Counted from the first letter of the stretch, positions 29,601 to 38,523 are shown. The stretch: 64,000 bases of DNA from Yersinia kristensenii (GCF_900460525.1 NZ_UHIY01000001.1:3472001-3536000); one strand, 5' to 3'. The notes: a model not told the origin generated them from the letters alone. Numbers and translations are program-made.

Positions 29601-30675
29601 GGGTCAGAATGCCACTAACTGGTATCTGAGTAGCTTGAGTAATTTGCCGGTTGATCCTGAAATTCCAGTTGATCCAGAAAATCCAGTCGGCCCAGAGGAA
29701 GAAATTAAGCGTCCTGAAGCCGGAAGCTATACAGCTAACCTGGCGGCAGCTAACAATATGTTTGTCACCCGTCTGCATGATCGTTTAGGGGAAACTCAAT
29801 ACATTGATGCCCTGACTGGCGAGCAGAAAGTGACCAGCATGTGGTTGCGCAATGAGGGCGGGCATAATCGTTCACGTGATACCAGCGGCCAACTGAAAAC
29901 TCAAAGTAATCGCTATGTGATGCAATTGGGTGGCGATATCGCGCAGTGGAGCAACAATGACCTGAACCGTTTACATTTAGGTGTGATGGCCGGTTACGGT
30001 AACAGCAAAAGCAATACTCGCTCGAAATCCGGCTACCAGTCTGATGGTTCCGTTGATGGTTACACTGCGGGTGTCTATAGCACTTGGTACGCCAATGACG
30101 AAGATAAGTCTGGGTTGTATGTTGATGGTTGGGCGCAGTACAGCTGGTTTAACAATACGGTGAAAGGCGAAGGTCTGGCGACTGAAGAGTACAAATCGAA
30201 AGGGATAACCGCCTCGGTAGAAAGTGGCTACACCTTCAAGATTGGTGAGAATAAGTCTAAGAACGAAACCTACTTTATCCAGCCAAAAGCACAGATCACT
30301 TGGATGGGTGTGAAGGCTGACGAGCACCGTGAAGCCAATGGCACACAGGTAAGTGGCGAGGGCGACGGTAATATCCAGACACGTTTGGGCGTACGTTCTT
30401 ATATGAAAGGGCACCACGAAAGTGATAATGGCAAGGATCGCGAGTTCCAGCCGTTTGTGGAAGCTAACTGGATCCACAATACCAAAGACTTCGGTACCAG
30501 CATGAACGGAGTTGACGTGAAACAAGCTGGTGCGAAAAACATCGGTGAGTTGAAACTGGGTGTTGAGGGGCAACTGAACAAGCAACTGAATGTCTGGGGT
30601 AACGTAGGCCAGCAATTAGGTGATAAAGGCTACAGTGATACTGCCGTAATGTTAGGGGTTAAATACAACTTCTAA
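23605..30675 (+). CDS. Giant classical (type Va) autotransporter adhesin
   Basis: 2356 residues. An extended signal peptide (MNRVFKVIWNSALGRYDVASE, then hydrophobic ITLMFTFGASAAFA) marks type V secretion. Residues about 70-2030 are a repetitive beta-helix passenger rich in N, G, T, S and V with recurrent NNG, GSG and TNSG turns. A short Pro-Glu linker (VDPEIPVDPENPVGPEEE) joins it to a C-terminal autotransporter barrel (about 2040-2356) ending VKYNF. It has AidA/Yap-like architecture without a visible protease triad, so an adhesin or biofilm function is likely but inferred. GC is higher than in its flanks. A TTCG-loop terminator follows. Confidence 0.93.
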   Translation: MNRVFKVIWNSALGRYDVASEFSKSVKKAKSSCSGNVDTTLGLATPSRLSQIAITLMFTFGASAAFAANVSVPVFTPEAQFEQTFTGPNNTLSGNFSNIARGDSGFKNSKLGDIPPGNFLYGAENLISKNIFSLGDMVTETFLDPKGTGALITINVYSSPAMSIKPLANFVVPVSYAVGENGQYVNRNLFHVQDSSDLTVNVGSTAAGWVNESTNYFNAILKGGLKSQPEVTTSSGFYVDSTASTQDTVLNYNSKTVVNLGNNSNNIRDSSTSVANAVLDDFTGTFTSPYLGAQNVQNFADFQQYNNALIAGIKSGAIVLDSKGYQAELARAYFTTGSSTAPKVTPIYLDMGIDANDAVNHIIDSSRVAFIHGDGQRAVVNIGADANIQAFNTDISVVRLNDGATLNNAGTLGSAAASVRGTNIIFATDSTVINEATGVLDAGTNPDMLDFKSTPTATLPLNVASGSHTAILANGASSVTNNGVINTASRGTSVYTRAAIIDGTSTFVNNGNINIAATVDISPAAGYLNEGVSVQKGSTFTNNGTVYIGRQAQRSLTDAVVDLAIKTPSYAVRLVQDLVNLSNIATFTNNATGKIIVGSKTENATAIDAQGVRTAVNQNGTIELNGAGATTGQNAGQNIGISSSANATNVFNNGDIVINGINTVGMKVLTNSSATNRGHIYVNSGLDPLTNLANYGIQAVGVGAVANLSGQVNLTGDGAIGVVAEDKGTINVTGNGQVEFVSGTKQVGYLIYGAGASVNNTAMGAETVSTESSTLYRVDKGASFAGTTASTMNATGKNSSLIQVTGAGSSFSSGALNMVLSGEGATGVKVEGGATGIITADATLELSGNGATAGIVDGKYYGLDGIATSATGKSVLTSSAVLTTGNTASGAYGYIARNGGELIHKGSIDFTQAGSTGVLVNGGILTNENSISVNGTAVNIQGANSIVNNSGTVTATDGTAAFLLGSGSSLTLSGNGVTNAGGTAHGVLLDTGATALTVDGATIAMMAGSTGNAIENKAEITGIQLKDTNLTVGNGAGIRTGASLAATNSGTINVNGSGTGILFANTGDVITDNTLDMSDSADLVINVNSAAGKGIVTNSRQDLKTGASVNVKNAAGGAALIVKGTTGRVEQSGKLTSQSLTSPVVDINNGNVTSFVNSGSIHANSAAQQAVLTNTGNGVAFTNETGGSIIGQVNLLAGNNTVTLMQGSEGTDFTTGSGNDAFILKGLTSADTGVFSSLNGGTGTDTVTFDSSVYTLKDADAIQNMEYIDLINNSTLTLDNVLLALGNAKDDNANTGFNLGDGSLLQVNNLNAVSFNSKLNGLGTVAVDTAGKAFNFTANAAQNAFNGVLALGHSTFDLAADNTAALVNATLKLGADSITTVGDGVQTIGGLAFDGGTVKFDTGTPGETVAKSTIHTTKEMDLLGAGIVEVNIGSIDNSQTPVNPVLPILEQDDANTLLQLAVSDVAVQGNGGNLVLKDQYGNIITDATTADIAQNGTTVAKGTYDYRLTSGVNNDGLYVGYGLTQVELLGSGADALSLYATNKTGPAADLSAKITGSGDLAIDTGAGDTVTLSNLLNDYTGSTEVRSGTLQMLNDNVLGNTSLLSLAADTSFDMNGHSQTVGELNGTAGSLLNLNGGNLTLSHGGISNGELAGSGELTIAADVLTVDGANTGLSAVTTITSGAEAVLNNAAGLGNGNIVNAGLLTLKGAAGQLVNAISDAGSVVLQDNSDINASGDNSLFSGLFDINNGSQLAVSQAANLGSASVTNNGSLVLNSATDWALANSVIGTGSLTKNGAGTVSLTSTAAYTGQTDINAGGIMLGSNANPMTLASQQVNIASGAFMGGFGSVAGAIDNKGSLFVGNPTAPVTSILSRLAPASNVFTVGTNLTNSGTVFIGNKTSNGTGTTGNQLVVNGNYVGNNGLLHFNTALGDDNSATDSMIVNGNTSGTTNVSVDNAGGLGAQTLNGIELIQVNGLSEGDFVQSGRIVAGAYDYSLKRGVGQNATNWYLSSLSNLPVDPEIPVDPENPVGPEEEIKRPEAGSYTANLAAANNMFVTRLHDRLGETQYIDALTGEQKVTSMWLRNEGGHNRSRDTSGQLKTQSNRYVMQLGGDIAQWSNNDLNRLHLGVMAGYGNSKSNTRSKSGYQSDGSVDGYTAGVYSTWYANDEDKSGLYVDGWAQYSWFNNTVKGEGLATEEYKSKGITASVESGYTFKIGENKSKNETYFIQPKAQITWMGVKADEHREANGTQVSGEGDGNIQTRLGVRSYMKGHHESDNGKDREFQPFVEANWIHNTKDFGTSMNGVDVKQAGAKNIGELKLGVEGQLNKQLNVWGNVGQQLGDKGYSDTAVMLGVKYNF

Positions 30676-30691
30676 TCGATTATTAGTCCTG

Positions 30692-30723
30692 ATAAATAAC
30701 GGTGCTTCGGCACCGTTATTTAT
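30692..30723 (+). terminator. Terminator after the autotransporter
   Basis: A 14-bp perfect stem ATAAATAACGGTGC / GCACCGTTATTTAT closed by a TTCG tetraloop. Confidence 0.88.
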
Positions 30724-30791
30724 ATATTGTAATCCCAATACAATTCCGTTCTGAATAAATAAAAATAGTCGACAAGGAATGATACAACGTC

Positions 30792-31409
30792 ATGAGAGTT
30801 ATTGTGGTTAGTGATTGTGGTTTAACAAAATTATCCTTAGAGATTATTGTTAAAGGAATAAAACGCGTTATAGATAAAAGGCCGGATATTGATGTTGAGT
30901 TATATTACTCCGTTGACAATGAAAGTTTATATAACCAATCAAATACCCGAGATATTGTCATTCTTGATGTTGATAACATTCCTGCCATTAAAATTTTTAG
31001 CACGATAGGTAAGGTTAGAGAGTTTAACCCCCTTGCTTTTATTATGGTTTTTTGTCGTAAAGACGAAAAAACAGAAGATTTCATTTATTTATCCGTTGTA
31101 TCTGATGGGATCCTATGCAAGACGGCTTCTGTTGATAGAATAGAGAGTTTAATCGTTAAACTGTTATCTTCACGTAAGCCCCCAAAGAAATTTGATCAAT
31201 CAAGTTTGACGAAGGAAATAAAAAACCAATTAACGAATAGAGAGAATGAAGTTCTTGAGTGTATATTGTTAGGGTTAAATAATAGTGACATATCAAGAGT
31301 ACTTGATATGAAGAATAAAACAGCCAGTGCTCACAGGCGAAATATATATAATAAATTAGGCGTTAAAGCAATAAACCAAACTTTAAGGAATCTATTAACG
31401 CTGAAATAG
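30792..31409 (+). CDS. RcsA-like LuxR-family transcription regulator
   Basis: 205 residues. The C-terminus holds a LuxR/GerE helix-turn-helix (about 150-200, LTNRENEVLECILLGLNNSDISRVLDMKNKTASAHRRNIYNKLG). The N-terminus resembles a receiver fold (VIVVSDCGLTKLSLEIIV, IVILDVDN with a candidate aspartate) but lacks the acidic pair of true receivers. In this it recalls RcsA-type auxiliary regulators. The gene is AT-rich, far below its autotransporter neighbour in GC, and has only a distant AAGGA ribosome site. It probably regulates the flanking adhesins; that is inference from position. Confidence 0.85.
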   Translation: MRVIVVSDCGLTKLSLEIIVKGIKRVIDKRPDIDVELYYSVDNESLYNQSNTRDIVILDVDNIPAIKIFSTIGKVREFNPLAFIMVFCRKDEKTEDFIYLSVVSDGILCKTASVDRIESLIVKLLSSRKPPKKFDQSSLTKEIKNQLTNRENEVLECILLGLNNSDISRVLDMKNKTASAHRRNIYNKLGVKAINQTLRNLLTLK

Positions 31410-31982
31410 AATAGATTCATTTTTATAGTAATGATTATTTTACTGCATGACGGCAATTTCTATTAACCAAGATAATTCTCAATTTTTAGTCTTTCATGGC
31501 TATATTCTAGTAAAAACACAGCCTTGTTATATTTTGTTGTTGATTTGCTGATGAAATGTTTTTATTTATTATGGCGAATGGTAATTAATTTCGTTTTTTT
31601 TTGCACTATGTCAATAATTCTAATTAATTTTAATTTTTTTTTGCTTTCAATTTAATTAGGTTGTTCCGCTGAGTTATATAAATAAGTTGAAATATAAAAC
31701 TATTAATTCATAAGAATACGATCTATCCCTCCATTTTAAGTTCTCTCAATAGAATATTTGTCTGCTCATATTGCATTAGATAGTGTATAGATCTGACTTA
31801 TCACCATTTGACAGCATAAAAGATCACGATGTACAGTGTGGCCTGCTACAAGCGTTGGATTGCATTCTATTGAAAAATACAACTGAAATCGCTATGCAGA
31901 AATGGCACCAATGATATCAGTATAAGAGAGTGCATATCCAATAGAAGGTTGAGTACTTATAAAGGATTAATGAGGGTATTTT
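31410..31982. other. AT-rich intergenic region before the lipoprotein gene
   Basis: About 570 bases, rich in T and A tracts, without a gene that can be supported. It probably contains the promoter for the lipoprotein and adhesin genes. No clear operator was seen. Confidence 0.5.
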
Positions 31983-32351
31983 ATGAAATCAGTGGCGATA
32001 GTAATATTGATGGCAAGTGCGGTATTAGGAGGGTGCAGCACGAAAGCAAAGGTTGATTCCGAGCAACAGACCGCAGCCATTATCAAAAAAAGCACCAATG
32101 ATCAATGTGTCAATAATTTCTCTATGGTCAAAAAACTGAATGCAAATGAATTCGGTGTATTTAGAGGGCAGTTTGACAAAATTAATGATATGTATGCATT
32201 CTTAGAACAAAATAGAAACATTTTAGATAATGACCCTAAGCAGCTCATTTCTCTTGAATTAGACTCAAAACTTAAAATGGTGTGTGCCAGAGTTAGAAAT
32301 ACTGCGTTCAATGAAGTCCAAAGCAAAGTAAATTATCTTTCACGTATCTAA
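31983..32351 (+). CDS. Putative outer-membrane lipoprotein
   Basis: 122 residues. MKSVAIVILMASAVLGGCSTKAK has a lipobox LGGC with Cys18 and Ser at +2, predicting outer-membrane sorting. The mature part is mostly helical with two more cysteines (DQCVNNF and KMVCARV) that could form a disulfide. GAGGG lies before the ATG. No family is recognised. It sits 276 bases before the invasin-like gene and may assist its assembly or be co-regulated; this is a guess from position. Confidence 0.75.
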   Translation: MKSVAIVILMASAVLGGCSTKAKVDSEQQTAAIIKKSTNDQCVNNFSMVKKLNANEFGVFRGQFDKINDMYAFLEQNRNILDNDPKQLISLELDSKLKMVCARVRNTAFNEVQSKVNYLSRI

Positions 32352-32627
32352 TCAGTTACTCACTAAAATACTGTAGTGTGACTATATGTAACTATTATAA
32401 CAACTCCGTGTGTAAACTCGTGGTTTAGGTTTTATATCATCATGCTATTCACTTTTTAGTCAGGGTGAACAGTGTATTTTATCATGATATATATACCAAT
32501 ATAACCACTGGGACTAGGGCAGTTTAGTTCGCTAAATTGCTCATTTCTTATCGTTAGTTATTTTATCGCACCATTAATAAACTGAGTTTATTGGGCGAGG
32601 TACTGAGCGACATCATTAAAATAATCA

Positions 32628-35600
32628 ATGATGAATTCTCGTATGTCTGTCAATAATAAAACGGCTTATATCTCTGCGGTAACGGATATCGCCATTCAAA
32701 ATCGGAACTTTGAATTCACTATGAACGGTTTCCACTCAAATAAATTACTCATGCGAGCAGTTGCCATTAATACATTATTAATGCAATTACTGCTGCCTAT
32801 ATCCATAGCATTCACTCCGCTAATATCGTTGTCGGTACGCGCAGATGAACTAGATGAAATAATGACGAAGATGCGATCAGCCGAGATATTGGTTGAATCC
32901 ACAACAGCACCAGCACCAATATATTCTGAGCAGCCCAAGACCCCCAGTGAAAACTCAGCGGTTCCTGGCAAATTTCAACCCTCGAATCCCTTTATAGCGC
33001 AAGAAGACCCGTCCCTTTTACCACCAAGTCAAACACTACCTGATTTGGGATCTGAAAATCAGACATCAGAAATTTCTGCTGCTAATAAGTTTAATCTCAC
33101 TGAAGATAATGTTGCCAATACTGCCACCCAATTTTGGGGCGTAATGGGCAGCGAGAATTCGACCAAAGCCGCAGAGAGCGCTGTGAGAGGTGTATCCTCC
33201 GGGTTGGCTTCACAGGCCGCCTCTGATTGGCTGAACCAATTTGGCCATGCCAGAGTTCAGCTCAATTCTACAGGAACAGCTAATGCGGATATTTTGCTGC
33301 CACTGGTTGAATCGCCAAACAATCTACTGTTTGGCCAGCTAGGGGTTCGTTATGATGGAGACCGGACGACAAATAATGTGGGTCTGGGGGTTCGTCAATT
33401 TACCGATAACTGGATGTTCGGGGTTAACAGTTTCTATGATTATGATCTGACGGGTAAAAATAGTCGTTTAGGGGCAGGGGCAGAGGTCTGGACTGATAAT
33501 CTCAAATTCTCCGCCAATGGCTATTTCCGTTTGACAGATTGGCATCAGTCCGTGCTGTCGAGCATGGAAGATTATAATGAACGGCCAGCGAATGGTTTTG
33601 ATGTCCGGGCCTTGGCATATTTACCCGCGTACCCCCAGTTGGGTGGTTCGTTAATGTATGAAAAATACTTCGGTAAAGGTGTTGCGCTCAACAGTGGAAG
33701 TACCGGCCCAAATGACTTAGGTGACTCGCCGTCGGCGCTGACAATAGGGGCGAACTACACGCCAATTCCACTGATAACAGTGGATGTTGCCCACAAGAAT
33801 GGTCAGAACACCTCAAATGAGCTTCAACTCGGTTTAAACTTTAACTACCGCTTCGGTGTGCCTTGGATTGATCAAATTAATAAAGATGCTGTCGGCTTGA
33901 TGCGCAGCCTGGCGGGCAGCCGCTATGATCTGGTCGATCGAAACTACAATATTGTTATGCAGTATCAGAAGCAAAATCTGATTAATTTAACGCTGCCAGC
34001 CACGATTTCAGCTCATGCGCTGGAAAATGTCACTCTGACGGGGACGGTATCATCAAAATACGGTACTGATCGAGTTGAATGGAGTGCACCGGTTCTGATT
34101 ACCGCCGGGGGGGCTTTGGCCGCACTGACCACCGAATCAGCTGGCGTTAGACTTCCTGCTTATCAACATCTGCAAAACATCAATAGCTATCAAGTTAGCG
34201 CTGTTGCTTATGACATTCGCGGTAATAAATCAAACACCGCCACCACCAACATTATTGTCCAGGAATCGCCGCATCAGATAGCGCTTAGCGTCGTGGGTTC
34301 AAGTGCTACTGCCACGGCTGATGGCGCTGCATTAGTGACTTATCGGGCTTCTGTGCTTGATACCGCTAATGGTTCCAATACACCTATGGCGGGCATGAAT
34401 GTGGCATTCAACACTACTCTGGGTGATGTGGTCTCATCGAGTGCGACCACGGATAGCCAGGGAAGATCGACCGTTTCAGTGAAGAGCACCTTGGCTGGTG
34501 GCGGGCAGGTGCATGCTGTGTTGGACAATGGAAACAGGGCACAAGCCGCTGTTGCTTTTACTGCCGATGAGAGTACCGCGAACCTGCTTAGCGAGGATCT
34601 GCTGGTCTTGCACAATAATGCTTTGGCAAACGGTGTGGCGACCAACAGTGTTAAGGCAATCGTAAAGGATGCTAACGGTAATGCTGTACCAAACTACCGC
34701 GTTAGTTTCAGTGCTGATAACAATGCCACGCTTTCACTCTCCAGTGGTATGACCGGCACTGATGGCTCGCTCACTGTGACATTAACTAATGAGACTACGG
34801 GAGTAACCAATGTTACTGCAACGCTAAACGGCGTCAGCCAAAGTGTGCCGGTTAACTTTACCCCTGATAGCGCAACAGCAACCATTGCCGACGGGGCGCT
34901 GACGATACTTGTCGATAATGCACTCGCTAATGGACGTGATCGTAACAGTGTCAAAGCGGTAGTCACTGATGCTCGCGGTAATCCTATTCCTAATCAAGTG
35001 GTCAGTTTCATCAGCAACAATGGTGCGAGTATTTCCGCTAGTGGGACGACCGGCGCGGACGGTGCAGTGACACAGTCGCTAACCAATATTAAGGCGGGTG
35101 TGACGCGAGTGACCGCGACGACTAATGGCGCGAGCCAGAGTGTGGAGGTGACCTTTATTCCAGACTCAAGCACCGCGACTCTGCTGCGCGGCGCTCTCAC
35201 TGTGACCAATGATAATGCGCTAGCTAATGGTTTAGCCGCCAATACGGTACAAGCTATCGTGACAGATGCTACCGGCAACCGGGTACCTAATCAGGTGGTG
35301 ACGTTCAGTGCCAATAATAATGCGGTGATTGCTGCCACTGGATCGACCGATGCTGATGGCGTTGTGACGATGCCCGTGGTCAATACCAAAGCGGGTGTGA
35401 CTGAAGTGATTGCCACGGTCAATGGGAGCAGCCAGAAGGTAAACCTGACCTTTATTCCTGATAGCGGCACGGCGACCATCCTCAGTGGCGCACTGACCGT
35501 CATGCATGACAATGCTATTGCCAATGGTGTGGCGAGCAATGCAATAAAAGCTATCGTGACTGATGCCAGCGGTAATGTGGTGCCCAATCTGGCGGTGACA

Positions 35601-38456
35601 TTCAGTGCTGATAATAACGCCACTATAGCTGGCAATGGTACGACGGGCGCGGATGGATCTGTGACGGTGTCACTAACCAACACCATAGCGAGTGTCACTC
35701 ACGTCACGGCGACAGTTAACGGTAATAGCCAGAGTGTGGATGTCACCTTTATCGCGGACAGCGCTACAGCAACCATCCTCAGCGGCGCACTAACTATCAT
35801 CCGCGATAATGCACTGGCTAATGGCACGGCGCAGGATGAAGTGAAAGCTATTGTCACCGATGCCACCGGTAACGTGGTGCCCAATCAGATGGTGGCGTTC
35901 AGTGCTAATAATGATGCGATCATTGCAGCCAGCGGGACAACCGGAACAGATGGATCTGTGACGATGTCACTTATCAATGCAACTGCGGGGGTTACACGCG
36001 TCACGGCGACAGTAAACGGCAACAGTCAAAGTGTGGATGTCACCTTTATTGCGGACCGCAGTACGGCGATTATTCTGAGTGGTGCACTGACTGTTACTCG
36101 TAATAATGCGATTGCTAATGGCACGGCGGAGAATGAAGTGAAAGGCATTGTCACGGATGCTACCGGTAATCGGGTGCCCAATCAGTTGGTGACATTCAGT
36201 GCCGATAACAATGCCGTGATGGCGGCCAGTGGGACGACGGATAATATGGGAGTGGTGATTTTACCACTGACCAATACCACCAAGGGTATCACTCATGTCA
36301 CGGCGACGGTCAATGGTAATAGTCGGAATGTCGATGTGTCCTTTACGGCGGACAGCGGCACGGCCACCATCCTCAGTGGGGCACTGACCATTACCCGTGA
36401 TAATGCGTTGGCCAATGGCACGGCGCAGAATGAGGTAAAAGCGGTTGTCACGGATGCCACCGGTAATAAAGTACCTAATCAGTTGGTGACATTCAGTGCG
36501 AATAATAATGCGCTGATGGCGGCCAGTGGCACAACCAATGGTGACGGTGTGGTGACTTTGCCACTGACCAACAGCACGGCGGGTATCACTCAAGTCACGG
36601 CTACGGTCAATGGGAACAGCCAAAGTGTCAATGTGTCCTTTATTCCGGACAGCAGTACAGCATCCATCCTTAGTGGGGCATTGACTGCCACGCGCAATAA
36701 TGCGCTGGCGAATGGTACGGCACAAAATGAGGTGAAAGCGGTTGTCACTGATGCTACAGGTAATGTGGTACCTAATCAGTTGGTGACATTCAGTGCGAAT
36801 AATAATGCGCTGATGGCGGCCAGTGGCACAACCAATGGTGACGGTGTGGTGACATTGCCACTGACTAACACTACGGCGGGTGTCACTCAAGTCACGGCCA
36901 CGGTCAATGGGAACAGCCAAAGTGTGGATGTTACCTTTATTGCCGACAGCGGCACGGCGACACTCCTCAGCGGTGCACTGACCATCACCCGTGATAATGC
37001 GATTGCCAATGGCACAGCGCAGAATGAGGTAAAAGCGGTTGTCACGGATGCCACCGGTAATAAAGTGCCGAATCAGCTGGTGACATTCAGTGCCAATAAC
37101 AATGCGCTGATGGCAACCAGTGGCACAACCAATAGTGATGGGGTGGTGATCTTGCCACTGACTAACGTCACTACCGGTATGACTCAGGTCACGGCCACAG
37201 TTAACGGTAATAACCAGAGTGTGGGTGTCACCTTTATTGCCGACAGCGGCACGGCGACTATTATCAGCGGTGCACTGACTATCACCCGTGATAATGCGCT
37301 GGCGAATGGTACGGCACAAAATGAGGTGAAAGCGATTGTGACTGATGCCACAGGTAATGTGGTGCCAAACCAGGTGGTCACATTCAGTGCCGATGACCAG
37401 GGTGTGATGGCGGCCAGTGCGACCACAGATAATCTGGGTGTGGTGACCTTGCCACTGACCAATGTCCGCGCGGGTGTCACTCAGGTCACGGCCACCGTTA
37501 ACGGGAACAGCCAAAGTGTGGATGTCACCTTTATTCCTGACAGTGCGACAGCAACCATCCTCAGCGGTGCACTGACCATCACCCGAAATAATGCGATCGC
37601 CAATGGTGTGGCGCAGAATGAGGTGAAAGCCATTGTCACGGATGCCACCGGTAATGAGGTGCCGAATCAAGTCGTTACATTCAGTGCCAATAACAATACG
37701 ATAATTGCCGCCAGTGGAACGACGGATAGCCAGGGTATGGTGACTTTGCCTCTGACTAACACTACGGCGGGCGTGACGACGGTGACAGCCACAGTCAACG
37801 GTAATAGCCAAAATGTGGTGGCGACGTTCATTGCTGATGAAAGTACGGCAACTATTATTAGCGGGGCTTTCAACATTGAGGATGATGGTGCGGTGGCAAA
37901 TGGCGTCGCCACGAACAGTGTTAAAGCTGTGGTGACAGATGCTTTGGGAAATCGTGTTCCAAATCTGTTGGTGAACTTCAGCGCGAACAATAATGCGGTA
38001 ATAGCAGCAAGCGGCACCACTGATAGCAATGGTTCAGTCACATTGACACTCACCAATATCAAATCAGGTATCACCCTAGTGACAGCGGCAGTTAATAGCC
38101 AAAGTCTGACCATCGATTCAACCTTTATTCCTGATATCAGCACGGCAATTGTCAGTATTGAGACGGTCACTGGCAATATGCCAGCGGACGGCACCGCGCA
38201 AAATAGTGTCAAAGCCAAGGTCACAGATGCATTTGGCAACGTGCTCCCGAATCAGTCAGTCAGTTTCAGCGCAACAAATAACGTGACGATGGCGACTAGC
38301 GGAATAACAGGCCCCGATGGTGAAGTCATTATGACATTAATCAATGCTAATCCAGGGGACAGCAAAGTAACGGCAACATTCAATGGCACCACAGATTCTG
38401 ATGTCGTGACGTTTTTGCCGGTGGCATTCAGTGCCAAATTTACCTTAGCAATGTAA
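32628..38456 (+). CDS. Intimin/invasin-type inverse autotransporter with Big-1 repeats
   Basis: 1942 residues, type Ve secretion. The start is uncertain: no good ribosome site precedes ATG 32628; ATG 32721 (MNGFHSNKLLMRAV) would give a shorter signal peptide ending near SLSVRA. Residues about 150-400 are the inverse-autotransporter barrel (LNQFGHARVQLN, FGQLGVRYDGDRTTNNVGLGVRQF, NGFDVRALAYLPAYPQLGG, LGLNFNYRFG). From about 550 follow roughly 14 Big-1 Ig-like domains of 99 residues, each with a D-N-A-x-A-N-G start and V-x-V-x-F end. It stops after the last domain, without an invasin-like C-terminal lectin domain. Surface adhesin anchored in the outer membrane. Confidence 0.93.
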   Translation: MMNSRMSVNNKTAYISAVTDIAIQNRNFEFTMNGFHSNKLLMRAVAINTLLMQLLLPISIAFTPLISLSVRADELDEIMTKMRSAEILVESTTAPAPIYSEQPKTPSENSAVPGKFQPSNPFIAQEDPSLLPPSQTLPDLGSENQTSEISAANKFNLTEDNVANTATQFWGVMGSENSTKAAESAVRGVSSGLASQAASDWLNQFGHARVQLNSTGTANADILLPLVESPNNLLFGQLGVRYDGDRTTNNVGLGVRQFTDNWMFGVNSFYDYDLTGKNSRLGAGAEVWTDNLKFSANGYFRLTDWHQSVLSSMEDYNERPANGFDVRALAYLPAYPQLGGSLMYEKYFGKGVALNSGSTGPNDLGDSPSALTIGANYTPIPLITVDVAHKNGQNTSNELQLGLNFNYRFGVPWIDQINKDAVGLMRSLAGSRYDLVDRNYNIVMQYQKQNLINLTLPATISAHALENVTLTGTVSSKYGTDRVEWSAPVLITAGGALAALTTESAGVRLPAYQHLQNINSYQVSAVAYDIRGNKSNTATTNIIVQESPHQIALSVVGSSATATADGAALVTYRASVLDTANGSNTPMAGMNVAFNTTLGDVVSSSATTDSQGRSTVSVKSTLAGGGQVHAVLDNGNRAQAAVAFTADESTANLLSEDLLVLHNNALANGVATNSVKAIVKDANGNAVPNYRVSFSADNNATLSLSSGMTGTDGSLTVTLTNETTGVTNVTATLNGVSQSVPVNFTPDSATATIADGALTILVDNALANGRDRNSVKAVVTDARGNPIPNQVVSFISNNGASISASGTTGADGAVTQSLTNIKAGVTRVTATTNGASQSVEVTFIPDSSTATLLRGALTVTNDNALANGLAANTVQAIVTDATGNRVPNQVVTFSANNNAVIAATGSTDADGVVTMPVVNTKAGVTEVIATVNGSSQKVNLTFIPDSGTATILSGALTVMHDNAIANGVASNAIKAIVTDASGNVVPNLAVTFSADNNATIAGNGTTGADGSVTVSLTNTIASVTHVTATVNGNSQSVDVTFIADSATATILSGALTIIRDNALANGTAQDEVKAIVTDATGNVVPNQMVAFSANNDAIIAASGTTGTDGSVTMSLINATAGVTRVTATVNGNSQSVDVTFIADRSTAIILSGALTVTRNNAIANGTAENEVKGIVTDATGNRVPNQLVTFSADNNAVMAASGTTDNMGVVILPLTNTTKGITHVTATVNGNSRNVDVSFTADSGTATILSGALTITRDNALANGTAQNEVKAVVTDATGNKVPNQLVTFSANNNALMAASGTTNGDGVVTLPLTNSTAGITQVTATVNGNSQSVNVSFIPDSSTASILSGALTATRNNALANGTAQNEVKAVVTDATGNVVPNQLVTFSANNNALMAASGTTNGDGVVTLPLTNTTAGVTQVTATVNGNSQSVDVTFIADSGTATLLSGALTITRDNAIANGTAQNEVKAVVTDATGNKVPNQLVTFSANNNALMATSGTTNSDGVVILPLTNVTTGMTQVTATVNGNNQSVGVTFIADSGTATIISGALTITRDNALANGTAQNEVKAIVTDATGNVVPNQVVTFSADDQGVMAASATTDNLGVVTLPLTNVRAGVTQVTATVNGNSQSVDVTFIPDSATATILSGALTITRNNAIANGVAQNEVKAIVTDATGNEVPNQVVTFSANNNTIIAASGTTDSQGMVTLPLTNTTAGVTTVTATVNGNSQNVVATFIADESTATIISGAFNIEDDGAVANGVATNSVKAVVTDALGNRVPNLLVNFSANNNAVIAASGTTDSNGSVTLTLTNIKSGITLVTAAVNSQSLTIDSTFIPDISTAIVSIETVTGNMPADGTAQNSVKAKVTDAFGNVLPNQSVSFSATNNVTMATSGITGPDGEVIMTLINANPGDSKVTATFNGTTDSDVVTFLPVAFSAKFTLAM
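34570..38150 (+). repeat. Tandem ~297-bp repeats encoding Big-1 domains
   Basis: About a dozen 297-bp units (99 codons). Units starting near 36360 and 36660 share an uninterrupted 86-base identical stretch (from 36471 and 36768), so recent duplication or gene conversion is likely. Copy number probably varies between strains, and assemblers may collapse it. Confidence 0.9.
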
Positions 38457-38485
38457 GCCGGTAGGAAAATAGAGTAACGATAATA

Positions 38486-38523
38486 TAGAGAGTATTAAAA
38501 ATTACCTTTAATACTCTCTTGTT
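38486..38523 (+). terminator. Terminator after the invasin-like gene
   Basis: AGAGAGTATTAAA and TTTAATACTCTCT form a 13-bp stem around AATTACC, followed by TTGTTATT. Confidence 0.85.

Noticed and set aside
36261..37811. A 516-codon antisense ORF inside the invasin-type gene
   Set aside because: It is the mirror of the tandem 297-bp repeats: the lack of stops repeats with the unit. It is rich in His/Arg/Thr patterns typical of a shadow frame.
34570..38150. Regular repeats considered as a CRISPR-like or satellite array
   Set aside because: The period is 297 bp, in frame throughout, and encodes Ig-like domains; no short repeats with unique spacers are present.
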